A DNA stretch of 64,000 nucleotides from Planctomycetota bacterium (GCA_003576905.1 QEVG01000016.1:25772-89771), one strand, 5' to 3'; shown: positions 27,834 to 39,118, counted from the first letter of the stretch. The notes: generated by a model not told the origin, from the letters alone. Numbers and translations: made by a program.

Positions 27834-27862
27834 ATTATTGCCATTCCCCCCGCCGCTCGCAA
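27834..27862 (-). promoter_or_regulatory. Candidate promoter of the OmpA-like lipoprotein gene
   Basis: Read on the minus strand: TTGCGA (27862-27857), 17-nt spacer, AATAAT (27839-27834). Four of six and five of six consensus matches with optimal spacing. The start would be near 27827, leaving a 67-nt leader to the ATG at 27760. It lies in the 377-nt gap (27761-28137) between divergent genes. I saw no comparably good promoter for the plus-strand gene and nothing else in the gap. Confidence 0.5.
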
Positions 27863-28137
27863 TGGTTTCCGCCCCAATGTCCCGCGGCAGCGCCGTACCA
27901 CGCGGCATGTGAATTGTCAGCTCGCCCTCTGCAACGCGTCGAAACTCCACTTTCCGAGACGACCGCCCGCCGATCCCGACCCGTCACACCCTGCCGCCGC
28001 CCTTGTCCCGAGGGCAGTTCCAGAGGGAATCGCTCGTCAAGATTTCACAGACTGAAGGAAATCTCGCGATCCGCCGGTTTTTCTTGACGCTCGCGAAGAC
28101 TTGCCTGCGCACTCCCCACCATAAGGAAGGTGCTCTC

Positions 28138-29265
28138 ATGTCCACGCATTCTCGGATTCACGACACGCGGCTGCCCTGGCTGGCCTTGGCAATCATCTTG
28201 CTTGCCGGCCTTTACCTCGCCTGTGGCACGCAAACGCCGATGGCCGGGCTGCCCGGACCGGAGGGTCCGATGGGCTCTCCGGGGCCTGCCGGCGTCCAGG
28301 GCCCTCCCGGTCCCGCCGGAGCAGACGGCCTGGCCCGCGTCTATGGCAACGGTTCGGCCGGAGCCAAAGTCGTGTCGGCCGACGAGGACTGGCTCACCGC
28401 GCCACCGACCAACCTCATGTTCACCGATTTCACAGTTAACGCAGGCGTTGAACTGCGGTTGCCCAGCGGCACGGTGATTCGCTGCACCGGGACATTCACC
28501 AACAATGGCAACATCGTCGTTACAACGACCGGAGCCAGCGGCGGCTCCCCCGATGGCACTATTCCAGGGATGATTCAGGCTTCAATCGGCCTTCCGGACC
28601 CGGGCATCTCCACAGAGGCCGCACACATGGGTGAGTTCGGCGACGACACCCGGTTCAGGCAGGGCGGCGGTGGCGGCAGCGGCCTCTTGAGTCTTCAAGG
28701 ACGATTTTTGCTGCATCCGGGAGTCAAGGGCGGCGGCGGTGGAATGGGAGCCTTCGACAACGGCGGCGGCGACGGGGGCGGGACGCTGACCGTCCTGGCG
28801 CAGGCGGCAGTGGTCAATGGTGCGACCGGCATTATTAACGCCGACGCAAGCGGCGGCGCTGAAGGCAGCGGTGGCGGAGGCGGCGGCATTATCATTCTCG
28901 CCTCGCTGGGGTCCGTAACAAATAACGGGACCATGAGCGCCAACGGCGGCGACGGCGGCCCAAGCAACAACATGACAAGCTCCGGCGGCGGAGGCGGCGG
29001 TGGCATCATCAATATGCTCGCTCCGGTCGTGAATCAGGGAGCCGGCGCGAGTGCTTCCGTTGCCGGGGGCGCTGGTGGAGCCGCAATCCTGAATTCCGTG
29101 AACAGTTCCCCGCGACTCGGCGGCGGAGGTGGCGGCGCAAGTCGCGGGCGCGGCGGAGACGGCGGAAACATGGACGCCGGCGCAACGGTCACTCCGGAAG
29201 ACGCGCAGGCAGGCCTGTCCGGCGAGGTCTATATCAGTCTGCTCGACCCGACGCCGCTGCTGTGA
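28138..29265 (+). CDS. Collagen-like and poly-Gly surface lipoprotein (putative)
   Basis: 375 aa from the ATG at 28138, chosen for AAGGAAGG 7 nt upstream. Signal segment (WLALAIILLAGLYLACG, Cys29 a possible lipidation site, weak lipobox). Then nine uninterrupted G-X-Y triplets, rich in GPx (about 38-65), i.e. a short collagen-like triple-helix. From about 125 onward come degenerate repeats of strand-forming segments (IINADASGG, GTMSANGGDG, ASASVAGGAGG) alternating with Gly runs of 4-7, like the beta-helical Gly-rich outer proteins of many bacteria. Probably an exposed trimeric or fibrous envelope protein. Convergent with lepA. Confidence 0.75.
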   Translation: MSTHSRIHDTRLPWLALAIILLAGLYLACGTQTPMAGLPGPEGPMGSPGPAGVQGPPGPAGADGLARVYGNGSAGAKVVSADEDWLTAPPTNLMFTDFTVNAGVELRLPSGTVIRCTGTFTNNGNIVVTTTGASGGSPDGTIPGMIQASIGLPDPGISTEAAHMGEFGDDTRFRQGGGGGSGLLSLQGRFLLHPGVKGGGGGMGAFDNGGGDGGGTLTVLAQAAVVNGATGIINADASGGAEGSGGGGGGIIILASLGSVTNNGTMSANGGDGGPSNNMTSSGGGGGGGIINMLAPVVNQGAGASASVAGGAGGAAILNSVNSSPRLGGGGGGASRGRGGDGGNMDAGATVTPEDAQAGLSGEVYISLLDPTPLL

Positions 29266-29338
29266 ATGATCCCCTTGGCGAAGGGCGGCGGACGTCTGTC
29301 GGTATCGCCCCGGCCGCGACCGCTCCCCCGTGCGTCGG

Positions 29339-31168
<1,830 letters not shown>

Positions 31169-31291
31169 GCGGGGAGTGTAGGGGGAAAACACAAAAACGT
31201 CGAAACCCGCGCCCCCGGCGCCACCTGTCCGGGCGTTTCTTCAGGCAACCGCGCATTTACGTGGCCGGCGACGAAGGACGGATGCGGCCGG

Positions 31292-32140
31292 TCAATAGTA
31301 AATCGTGGGCCAGATGTCGAAGCCGGTATCGTCGGAAAAGCGCGTATCGATGTAGCGGAACTCGGAATGTCCGTCGAGAAAGCCGACCGCGTAACTCGAC
31401 CATTTCCGGTGCCAGCCGGGCCCGAGCGACTGAATGATGCTCTCACCGTAGAGGCCGCTGCGCGGCCGGGCGTCGTACATGAAGTAGTTCATCGACCCCT
31501 CGGCAAACAGCACAAACTTCGCGGCCTCGCCGCCGACCTTGCGGGCCAGCATATCCTCCCCGCACGAACTCATGGAACCGAGATCGCCATACCACGATTC
31601 TTCGCCGTTCCACGGCGGCCCCTGAAGCCAGTACCAGTTGATCGCAAAACTGTTGCCATTCACCTGCCACGACGAATACGCATCGGGCGCCGGCACACTC
31701 GGATCGGGCTGTTCGCCGACCAGCGGCGTATACCACGTTTTGTCGGACGGACAAACGTAAGTGCGGACGACCTGTTGCCCGTCGATGCCGGGAGCGATGT
31801 ACTTGTTATAGGGTCGGCGCTTCGTCGGCACGAGGCGCGTGTCGCTGTTCGGATACTCGGGATTCGGCGTGGCATGCTGAAAACCGCCGAACGTGTATTC
31901 GGACACGACGTTGATGCCGTACTGTCCGAACGGAACGGCATACCAGGGCTGGGTCCGCTTGCCTTCGTCGTCCATGTACATCGCCGCCGTCTTTGACAAC
32001 GTGCCCAGATTCGACATGCAGTAGGCCAGGTTGGCCGTCTCCCGCGCCGCGCTCAGCGCAGGCAGCAGAACGGAAATCAGCACGGCGATGATGGCGATCA
32101 CAACGAGCAGCTCGATGAGGGTAAACGCGCTTTTCTTCAT
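31292..32140 (-). CDS. Pseudopilin-like protein with C-terminal FLDGH motif
   Basis: 282 aa. Type III signal/prepilin motif at the very start (MKKSAFTLIELLVVIAII): processed before Phe6 by prepilin peptidase, N-terminal helix enters the membrane. After about 45 residues comes a globular domain with a Cys-containing VRTYVCPSDKTWYT, NSFAINWYWLQG and the end motif VGFLDGHSEFRYIDTRF, a variant of the H-x-DG motif in planctomycete pseudopilins. Clearly paralogous to the protein at 41136-42044. Such proteins are probably minor pseudopilins of type II/IV-like secretion; exact role unknown. It follows the zinc-ribbon gene by 57 nt. Confidence 0.85.
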   Translation of the reverse strand: MKKSAFTLIELLVVIAIIAVLISVLLPALSAARETANLAYCMSNLGTLSKTAAMYMDDEGKRTQPWYAVPFGQYGINVVSEYTFGGFQHATPNPEYPNSDTRLVPTKRRPYNKYIAPGIDGQQVVRTYVCPSDKTWYTPLVGEQPDPSVPAPDAYSSWQVNGNSFAINWYWLQGPPWNGEESWYGDLGSMSSCGEDMLARKVGGEAAKFVLFAEGSMNYFMYDARPRSGLYGESIIQSLGPGWHRKWSSYAVGFLDGHSEFRYIDTRFSDDTGFDIWPTIYY

Positions 32141-32197
32141 GACAGGTGCTCCTCACATCCACCCGGTTCCACTCGGCCGACGGCCGATGGGCCGTCG

Positions 32198-32587
32198 TTA
32201 TCGACACTCCGGACAGACGGCGTTGCCGCCAGTCTCGGTGTACTTCACGAAGTAGGTGTCGTGCTTTGAACAATGAGCCGCGAGGCGGCCGGTCGATTCA
32301 TTGCAGGTAGGACACGGAAACTCCAGGCCGACCGACTTGTCGCTGCGGCGACCCACCCCCGCGCGCGCCTCCGGCTCAGACGCCGGCCGCGCCTTCAGCG
32401 CCGCCTGATACGCCTCCGGGCTGATCTGAAAGTGATTGCTGCACTTCGTGCAAACGACTGCGATTCCCTTCGCATCGGCCGCCAGGCTGGCCTGTTTCGG
32501 AGGCTCCCGCGTGAAAACGGTAACCCCCGCGACGATCGCAATCGCCGCAACAACTATGCCGAGCTTGATTTTGTTGCCGCGTGACAG
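32198..32587 (-). CDS. Membrane-anchored zinc-ribbon protein with apparent CTG start
   Basis: 129 aa, found by translating the minus strand directly; no ATG/GTG/TTG is available, because a TAG closes the frame just upstream and the first codons hold none. A CTG at 32587-32585 has AAGGGA 6 nt upstream and yields MSRGNKIKLGIVVAAIAIVA, a normal short basic N-terminus and membrane helix. The periplasmic or outer part has CTKC (near 48), CPTC (near 93) and, after a single Cys/His set (AAHCSKHD), the terminal CPEC, which could ligate one or two zinc ions. It precedes the pseudopilin gene by 57 nt and may be cotranscribed. The reading frame is convincing, the exact start less so. Confidence 0.65.
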   Translation of the reverse strand: MSRGNKIKLGIVVAAIAIVAGVTVFTREPPKQASLAADAKGIAVVCTKCSNHFQISPEAYQAALKARPASEPEARAGVGRRSDKSVGLEFPCPTCNESTGRLAAHCSKHDTYFVKYTETGGNAVCPECR

Positions 32588-32728
32588 GACTGGTCCCTTT
32601 ACGATGCGCTACAACGATTCTCGCATGCAACGCGCGACCAGCAGGCTCGCCTCGAAAGGCGTTCGGCATTGTAACACATTCGCAGGAGTCAACACCAGTG
32701 GCCGCCCGGAGCCGCCCGCCCCATTCCG

Positions 32729-33595
32729 TCAGGGATTCGACCGTGGCGCCGGGTGGAGCTTGGCGGCCTCGCCCGGCTCCATCTGGTAACAATGCTCGGC
32801 GGCCGGGTACCTCCGATCTACCATATCCGCCAGGTAGGCCCGAACGGCCGCGGCCATCTGATCCCGAATGTCGCCATACCTCTTGACGAACTTCGGGAGC
32901 GGGCCGGCCGTCAGGCCCAGCATGTCGTGGAGAACGACCACATGCCCGTCGCAATACGGCCCCGCCCCGCAGCCGATCACCGGCAAGTCGGTTGACTCTG
33001 CAATGATCCTTGCCGGCTCCGGGGGAACCGCTTCCAGAAGAAGTGCGCATGCCCCGGCATCTTCCATTCGCCGGGCTTCGTCGATCAGTCGCTGTCCCGA
33101 CTTTGCGTCGCGACCCTGTGCCCGATAGCCCCCTGCCTGGTGCACGGCCTGCGGTCGCAGCCCCATATGAACCATGACGGGGATCGTGGCGGCCGTCAGG
33201 GCCCGAATGGTATCGACGATCCGCGCGTCCCCCTCGACCTTGACGCAATCGCAGTTGGCCTCGGCCATGAAGCGTCCCGCGTTGCGGATGGCCTCCTCCG
33301 TGTTTACGTGAAACGACAGATACGGCATGTCGCCGAGGAGGAAAGCCGTCGGCGCCCCCCGCCGCACGGCGGCGGTAATGGGGATCATGAAGTCCATTGT
33401 CGCCTGAAGGGTGCTCGAATGACCCAGCACCACCTGCGCCGCGGAGTCGCCGACGAGGATGCAGTCGATGCCCGCGGCCTCCTCGATTTGCGCCGTCGGA
33501 AAGTCATACGCCGTCAGCATCGTGATGGGGATGCGGCTTTTCTTTCGGGCGCGAAGCGTCGCGAGGGTGATTTTCTCCCGCTGGGCCATCGCCAT
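32729..33595 (-). CDS. panB: 3-methyl-2-oxobutanoate hydroxymethyltransferase (ketopantoate synthase)
   Basis: 288 aa. First step of pantothenate synthesis: transfers a hydroxymethyl group from methylene-THF to ketoisovalerate. Family motifs: MLTAYDFPTAQIEEAAGIDC, VGDSAAQVVLGHSSTL (metal-binding Asp), GDMPYLSFHV, VKVEGDARIV, VMVHMGLRPQAVHQAGGY and GCGAGPYCDGHVVVLHDML. TIM-barrel length is normal. Another Met two codons in (33589) is an equally possible start; no good ribosome binding site is seen. No other pan gene is nearby. Confidence 0.95.
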   Translation of the reverse strand: MAMAQREKITLATLRARKKSRIPITMLTAYDFPTAQIEEAAGIDCILVGDSAAQVVLGHSSTLQATMDFMIPITAAVRRGAPTAFLLGDMPYLSFHVNTEEAIRNAGRFMAEANCDCVKVEGDARIVDTIRALTAATIPVMVHMGLRPQAVHQAGGYRAQGRDAKSGQRLIDEARRMEDAGACALLLEAVPPEPARIIAESTDLPVIGCGAGPYCDGHVVVLHDMLGLTAGPLPKFVKRYGDIRDQMAAAVRAYLADMVDRRYPAAEHCYQMEPGEAAKLHPAPRSNP

Positions 33596-33637
33596 AGAGT
33601 AGGAGGCCGGGCCGATTCCTTCAACAAATACGAGAAA

Positions 33638-33666
33638 GGCCGCCTTCCCGCGCGGGGAAGGCGGCC
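33638..33666 (-). terminator. Intrinsic terminator after the LysM protein gene
   Basis: On the minus strand GGCCGCCTTCCC (33666-33655) pairs perfectly with GGGAAGGCGGCC (33649-33638) around a 5-nt loop, followed by TTTCTCGTATTT. It lies 32 nt past the stop of the LysM gene and just before panB, so it ends the secDF-LysM transcript and gives panB its own promoter. Confidence 0.7.
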
Positions 33667-33698
33667 GGGCAATTCGCAGGATAGGCTTCAGCCGCCCG

Positions 33699-34862
33699 TC
33701 AGTCGGGCAGGACCAGCTTCATGCCGGGGGCCAGCCGCTTGGCGTCCCCTCGAAGCAGCTTCTTGTTCAGCGTAAGGATCTCCTTCCAGCGAGCTCCGCT
33801 GCCGCATTGTCGCTGGGCGATTCCGTAGAGCGTGTCGCCGCTCCGCACGACATAAGTTCGCTCGGAGGATCGCGTCGGCGCGGCGGAACTTGCCGGACCC
33901 GCGATCTCGACGGTCTTCCCGGCCGCGGCGACTGGTTCCCCCCGCCCGCCGGCCCAGGTCGGTTCCGGAATGACCAGTTCGTCGCCGATGCGAAGCTGAT
34001 TCGGGCTCTTGATGCGCGGATTGGCGGCAAGCAGTTCCTTCACGCGCGTGCGGTCATCGTAAAAATCGCGGGCAATTACCTCGAGCGTGTCGCCCTCCGC
34101 GATCACATGCTTCTTCGGCCAGCCCGGCGCGGGTGCCTTAGCCGCGGCATCTCCCGGACCCGTCAGACCGACCGGACGCACGGGACCGCGCTGCCGTGCC
34201 AGAGGTCCGGTCCCTTCGAGCGACGGATCGCCCGTTGCCGGGGTTACGACGGGGCGCCGCAAATCCGCGCCGGCGAGAACAAGCGGCGTAGGCGTCGCAG
34301 TCGAGGGGCCTGCGGTTCCGGCCGGAATTGCCGGACGCGCGGTCGAGGGCGCGGCGACGGCGGTGCGAATGCGGTCGCCGACCGTACCCAGATCCGAACC
34401 CTGCGCCCCGGCGGGCTTGTTCTCTTTCTTGACGAGATTGTCCCAGGTCGCCTCCACCAGCTCGGAAGACGGACCGGACCGCAGCGGAATGGCCCCGCCC
34501 TCCGCCGGCCGCGCCGCGGCCGCGGAAGTCTTCGACGGATCGGCGAGTACGAGAGGACCCGTGCCCCCGGCAGCCGGCGCCGCAGGCTGTGCGGCGCGGC
34601 GATCCGCCGGCCGACCGGGCGGCTGCGCATTGGAGGCGGGCCGCTTCAGAGCCAGCCCGTTGACACCCGCACCGGGAGCCGGCGCGGGCTTGCCGCCCTT
34701 CTGATCCGCCGCCGCGGGAATCTTCGGAGAGTCGCCGACACGCGTCGACGTGGCGACGAGGAGTTCATCCTCGCCGCCGTCGCTTCCATAGAAGAAGTAC
34801 ACGCTGGCGACGACGACGATGACCAGACCTGCAACGATGCCGACCCTGGTTTCCGTACCCAT
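33699..34862 (-). CDS. Membrane-anchored protein with two LysM domains
   Basis: 387 aa from the ATG at 34862, with GGAGGA 7 nt upstream (which is itself part of an in-frame upstream ATG). N-terminal membrane anchor (VGIVAGLVIVVVASVYFFYG). A low-complexity Pro/Ala linker (about 45-255) is followed by two LysM peptidoglycan-binding modules: HVIAEGDTLEVIARDFYDD (about 265-315) and YVVRSGDTLYGIAQRQCGS (about 335-385). Likely an envelope protein that contacts peptidoglycan from the membrane. It lies 77 nt after secDF in the same direction, then a terminator. Confidence 0.85.
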   Translation of the reverse strand: MGTETRVGIVAGLVIVVVASVYFFYGSDGGEDELLVATSTRVGDSPKIPAAADQKGGKPAPAPGAGVNGLALKRPASNAQPPGRPADRRAAQPAAPAAGGTGPLVLADPSKTSAAAARPAEGGAIPLRSGPSSELVEATWDNLVKKENKPAGAQGSDLGTVGDRIRTAVAAPSTARPAIPAGTAGPSTATPTPLVLAGADLRRPVVTPATGDPSLEGTGPLARQRGPVRPVGLTGPGDAAAKAPAPGWPKKHVIAEGDTLEVIARDFYDDRTRVKELLAANPRIKSPNQLRIGDELVIPEPTWAGGRGEPVAAAGKTVEIAGPASSAAPTRSSERTYVVRSGDTLYGIAQRQCGSGARWKEILTLNKKLLRGDAKRLAPGMKLVLPD

Positions 34863-34939
34863 CGAATTGTCCTCCATGACGCGGGTCTTCCGGACTCCCG
34901 GCGGGCTGCGCGCCGCGCCGGAAGTCCGAAGCCGCGATC

Positions 34940-37900
34940 CTATCTGGCTCGAACGGTCGCCGCCGCCCGTTTAACGAGGAACTGCGATGCAACGGCGAAC
35001 GAACTGTACGTCCCGGTGAGGATACCGATAAACATGACAAAATTGAAGCCATGAATGCCGGGTCCGCCGAAGATGTACATCACCAGAATTGTGAAGATCG
35101 TTGTCATGCCGGTCAACAGGGTTCGCGCCAGCGTCTGGCTGATCGAGTCGTTGACCAGTTCCGGAGTCAGGTCCTTGAGACGTCCGCGGTTCTCGCGGAT
35201 GCGGTCGAAAACGACGATCGTGTCGTTTACGGAATAGCCGATGACCGTCATGACCGCCGCCACGAGGGCCAGGTCCACCCGGAACTTGTCAAGCAGGAGC
35301 GCCTTTCCGATCGGCGTGTCCGCGATGTAATGACAGACGGCAACCGCCCCGATCGCCACGATGACGTCGTGAACAAGGGCGACGACCGCCGCCAGGCCCC
35401 ATCGGATGTTGCCGAATCGAAACCAGACGTACAGGATGATCATGAGCCACGACAGGACAATCGCGATAATCGCCGTCGTCTGGGCCTCGCCGGACACCTG
35501 ATTGTCAAACTGGGTGATCTGGCTCAGCGATGTCTGCCGTTGCAGGGCCGCCTGGATCAGCGCCACTTCCGGTTCCGCAAGGTCGCTCGTCCACGTCGAG
35601 GCGATATTGCCCTGGTCATCCAGCAGCGGGAAGTTCTCATCCGCCACAACCACCATGACGCGGCTGTACTGGTCGCTCCCCGGCGAAGCCGATGCCAGAC
35701 CGAACACGTCCGATTCCCGCCACCCGTGCCCCTCGAAGCCGGGCTGAAGCCGCATCGCGCGGAGGCGGTCCTTGAGGACCTTCAGATTCTGCGGCGGACT
35801 GATCCGGTCGAGGACGATCGCCACCCCTCCCTTCCAGCCGCGAAGATCGAGCTGGGCCTTTTCCTCAGGCGAAATCGGCAGGTTCAGCTGCCTGGGATCC
35901 TCGTCCCGAATCGCAAAGTAAGGCACCCCTCCGCTGGAGGTGTCTTCAAGAATGTCGAAGGTCAGCGCCGGCTGAATGTCGAGGTCTGACTGCATCGTGT
36001 CCATGATCGCCCCGACCACCACCTCCTTGTTGGTCTCCAGCGTCACGATCTCGAACGACTTGCCCGGAACGGCGGAAGAGCCGACGCCCTGCACGCCCTG
36101 GACCTGCGCCCGGGCGATCGACTCCCCGGCCCGCTCGAAGGCGACGGCAAACTGCTCCACGTAACCCTTCATGTTGTCGAGCGTGACCTCGGTCTTCGTG
36201 CCATCGGGCAATTCGGTCCGGGTGCGAATGGTTACCTGGTTCGCGCCGGGGTCCGCGTAGCGGATGCCGTCCACGTCGCTCAACACCCGGTTTCCCTCGG
36301 TATCCATCACGCGCTTGATGATGGGCTCAAGGCGCGCTGCCGGAACGCCCGGACAGTCAATGACGAACGTGCCGCCGCTTCCGCTGACGGTCGCGGAGCG
36401 AAGGGCTGCCGCGAACTGATCGAGCTTTTCGCCGGACGCCGCCAGCCGCTCCGAAATCTCCGCCTGGTTCAGGGAACCCGGCTCCTTCAGGTCGATCTGG
36501 GCCGAGGTCCCGCCGAGGAACTCGATGTCGTACATCTCGTCCTTGTCGAGGCTGAAGAAACAGAAAAGCCCCAGAACCGAAATAATGAACGAAAAGCCGA
36601 AGAAGAGCGGACGCGTTCCGATCCAGTCGATCTTCGGAGCGCCGATCAGCCGGACCATCGGCATGTTGGGCTTGGGCCCCTTCTGGAACGACCGGTGGAT
36701 CGCGCGGAAGATGAACATTAGAATCAGCAGCCCGATGATCGCCGGGGCCACTTCAATCAGCGCCTCGCCGAAGAGCATCAGCACCGAGTGCTCGCGCGTA
36801 AACTCGTCGTTCCAGAAATAGCCCAGCCCGTAGAGAACCGCGCCGAATCCGCCGACCCCGAGCGCCGCGAAGATCGGGTAGCGGCTGACTTCGGTCGGTA
36901 CCGTTGCCAGCGACATCACCTCGAAAAACACCCGCGTCACGAAGTAGGCCGTGAACAGGTTCAGCACGACGCCGATGCCCAGCGTCAGGCCGAATCCCTT
37001 GATCTCTTCGCTGCCCACCCAGTAGAGAATCAGACAGGTCAGCAGGGTCGTCAGGTTCGAGTCGATGATCGCCGTAAAGGCACGCTCATACCCCAGTTTG
37101 ATGGCCATGCGCATCGTGTTGCCCCGAGTCAGTTCCTCGCGGATGCGCTCGTTGATCAGCACGTTGGCGTCCACGGCCATGCCGAGCGACAGTACGAGAC
37201 CCGCGATGCCCGGCAGGGTCAGCGTCGCCCCCATGGCCGACATCACCGCCAGCGTAAGCAGCAGGTTCATCACCACCGCGAACACCGCCACGCCGCCGGC
37301 ATAAAAGTAGATGCCGACCATGAAGATCAAGACCAGGATGGCGCCGTACTTCGCCGACCGAAGTCCCGCCTCGCGGTTGGCCTCGCCCAGGCTCGGACCG
37401 ATCGCCCGAACGCTGATCGGCGGGTCCTTGAGCTTTCGCGGCAGGCTGCCGGCGTCCAGCTTCTTCACCATGTCCTGGACTTCCTGCGGCGTGAAGGAGC
37501 CGTGGATGATTCCCTGCGTCCGGATCACCGCCTCGATCGTCGCGTGGCTGATGCACTGGTCGTCCAGGAAGATCGCCAGCTGCTTGCCGCGGTTGAGCCG
37601 CGTCAGGTTGGCGAACTTGTCGCCGCCGCGCTCATCGAGCGTGAACCCGATCGCCGGCCGCCCGATCTCGTCCCGATCGAACCGGGCGTTCTTCAGCGAC
37701 CAGTCGGCCTCGCCGTAGCGATGCGTCAGCGTGTAGTTGTCGCCGATGTGCGCCAGCACGTAATACTTGTTGCCGAACCGCTCGACGATGACCGGCAGGC
37801 TCGCCTTGCGGGCTTCAAACTCGCGCTCGACGTCGCGCATCTTGAGGAAGTCCGCCGCGTCCTCGATCTCAAACCACTGGTAGTTCTCCTCGCCCGGCAT

Positions 37901-39118
37901 GCGCCGCGGCCCGCGCGTCTTGAGTTGCTCGATGTACTGCGCGAACACATCCGCGCTGGCCTCGTCCCGCGACGGCAGAATCCGAAACTCCAGCACGCCC
38001 GCGCCCCGAAGGAGCCGCTGGAGGTCGGCTGGGTCTTCGAGTCGGCCTTCGCCCCGCCGCTGAAGCTTCAGCCGGTCGGCGGCGGACACCATGCCCTCGA
38101 TGATCCCGGTGAGGCCCGGAAATTTCGCCTTAAGGTCCGCGAGCCCCTCCTCGCGCATCGACTCGCCGGGCTTCGCGTCAAGCAGCACCTGAAGTCGGCC
38201 GATGTCGATGTTCGTCGCAAGCGCGTCCGCCATTGCGGCGTCGAACTGCTCCTCAAGCGCGACCACCTGGTCGATCGTCACGCCGTCGGACAGCTTGGCG
38301 GGGTCCGCATTCAGCGCCAGAACCGCGCCAACCGCCTCGTCGTACGCGACCTGCTTCGCGTGCATCGTCGAGAGCGCGTCGGCGGCCGCCTGATCGCCCG
38401 CCCCCTCGGCGGGCTGCGTTGTCGACTTGGCCGCCTGAAGCTCGTCCCATGCCTTCGCCGCCGTTTCGAGAAGCGCCCTCCGCGCCGGGTTGTTCCGAAC
38501 CAGCGCATCGAGTGCTGCCGGCCGCTCGGCCAGCGACGCGCTCACCGCCTTGTCGATGTCCTCCCGCGCCAGGTTGTCCGCGTTGATGGCCGCGACCCGG
38601 CGGTCGTATTCCGCCTGCGCCGTCTGAACGGCGTCATAGGCCGCCGCGCATTTCTCAAGGAGTTCCGCCCGCGCCGGAATCCCGTGCACCATCTGCTCGA
38701 ACTCGCGCGCCCGGTCCGGTCCCTGTTTCGCCAGCGCCCGCAGCACGTCCGTGCGGCGGACGATCGTGGACTGAATCTGGTTCTGGTGCTCTTCATACTT
38801 GCGCCGCGCCTCGACGATCTCCTCGCTCGGCCGGGGCATCTGGATTTCGAGCCGGTTTGTGCCGACCGGCCGCCAGACGAGATTGAACACGCCCTTCGGA
38901 TCCACGCGCTCCCGCAGAACGCGCATCACGCGCTCGGAAAGGTCGGCTTTTTCCGCGGCCCCCATCCCGGTGTCGTCGATTTCATACAAAAGGCTGTAGC
39001 CGCCGGCAAGGTCGATTCCCTGCTTGAGCTTCTGGTCGATCGGCCAGACCATCGCGAAGGCAAGGGCCATGACGCCGCCCACGATCGCGATCTTCCACCA
39101 CAAGTCACGTTCGTTCAT
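34940..39118 (-). CDS. secDF: Fused protein translocase subunit SecD-SecF with large insertion
   Basis: 1392 aa. SecDF uses the proton gradient to pull secreted proteins out of the SecYEG channel. SecD half: first membrane helix (about 9-27), P1 start with LKQGIDLAGGYSLLYEI, then after a long insertion LLRGAGVLEFRILP (near 370) and the TM4 signature GMAVDANVLINERIREE (about 646-662). SecF half from about 830: MYDIEFLGGTSAQIDL, then its six membrane helices with GYSVNDTIVVFDRIRE near the end. Between residues about 100 and 370 is an inserted, mostly helical Ala/Glu/Arg-rich region not found in E. coli SecD. Fusion is common in some phyla, the insertion is not. No yajC is seen next to it. Confidence 0.95.
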   Translation of the reverse strand: MNERDLWWKIAIVGGVMALAFAMVWPIDQKLKQGIDLAGGYSLLYEIDDTGMGAAEKADLSERVMRVLRERVDPKGVFNLVWRPVGTNRLEIQMPRPSEEIVEARRKYEEHQNQIQSTIVRRTDVLRALAKQGPDRAREFEQMVHGIPARAELLEKCAAAYDAVQTAQAEYDRRVAAINADNLAREDIDKAVSASLAERPAALDALVRNNPARRALLETAAKAWDELQAAKSTTQPAEGAGDQAAADALSTMHAKQVAYDEAVGAVLALNADPAKLSDGVTIDQVVALEEQFDAAMADALATNIDIGRLQVLLDAKPGESMREEGLADLKAKFPGLTGIIEGMVSAADRLKLQRRGEGRLEDPADLQRLLRGAGVLEFRILPSRDEASADVFAQYIEQLKTRGPRRMPGEENYQWFEIEDAADFLKMRDVEREFEARKASLPVIVERFGNKYYVLAHIGDNYTLTHRYGEADWSLKNARFDRDEIGRPAIGFTLDERGGDKFANLTRLNRGKQLAIFLDDQCISHATIEAVIRTQGIIHGSFTPQEVQDMVKKLDAGSLPRKLKDPPISVRAIGPSLGEANREAGLRSAKYGAILVLIFMVGIYFYAGGVAVFAVVMNLLLTLAVMSAMGATLTLPGIAGLVLSLGMAVDANVLINERIREELTRGNTMRMAIKLGYERAFTAIIDSNLTTLLTCLILYWVGSEEIKGFGLTLGIGVVLNLFTAYFVTRVFFEVMSLATVPTEVSRYPIFAALGVGGFGAVLYGLGYFWNDEFTREHSVLMLFGEALIEVAPAIIGLLILMFIFRAIHRSFQKGPKPNMPMVRLIGAPKIDWIGTRPLFFGFSFIISVLGLFCFFSLDKDEMYDIEFLGGTSAQIDLKEPGSLNQAEISERLAASGEKLDQFAAALRSATVSGSGGTFVIDCPGVPAARLEPIIKRVMDTEGNRVLSDVDGIRYADPGANQVTIRTRTELPDGTKTEVTLDNMKGYVEQFAVAFERAGESIARAQVQGVQGVGSSAVPGKSFEIVTLETNKEVVVGAIMDTMQSDLDIQPALTFDILEDTSSGGVPYFAIRDEDPRQLNLPISPEEKAQLDLRGWKGGVAIVLDRISPPQNLKVLKDRLRAMRLQPGFEGHGWRESDVFGLASASPGSDQYSRVMVVVADENFPLLDDQGNIASTWTSDLAEPEVALIQAALQRQTSLSQITQFDNQVSGEAQTTAIIAIVLSWLMIILYVWFRFGNIRWGLAAVVALVHDVIVAIGAVAVCHYIADTPIGKALLLDKFRVDLALVAAVMTVIGYSVNDTIVVFDRIRENRGRLKDLTPELVNDSISQTLARTLLTGMTTIFTILVMYIFGGPGIHGFNFVMFIGILTGTYSSFAVASQFLVKRAAATVRAR

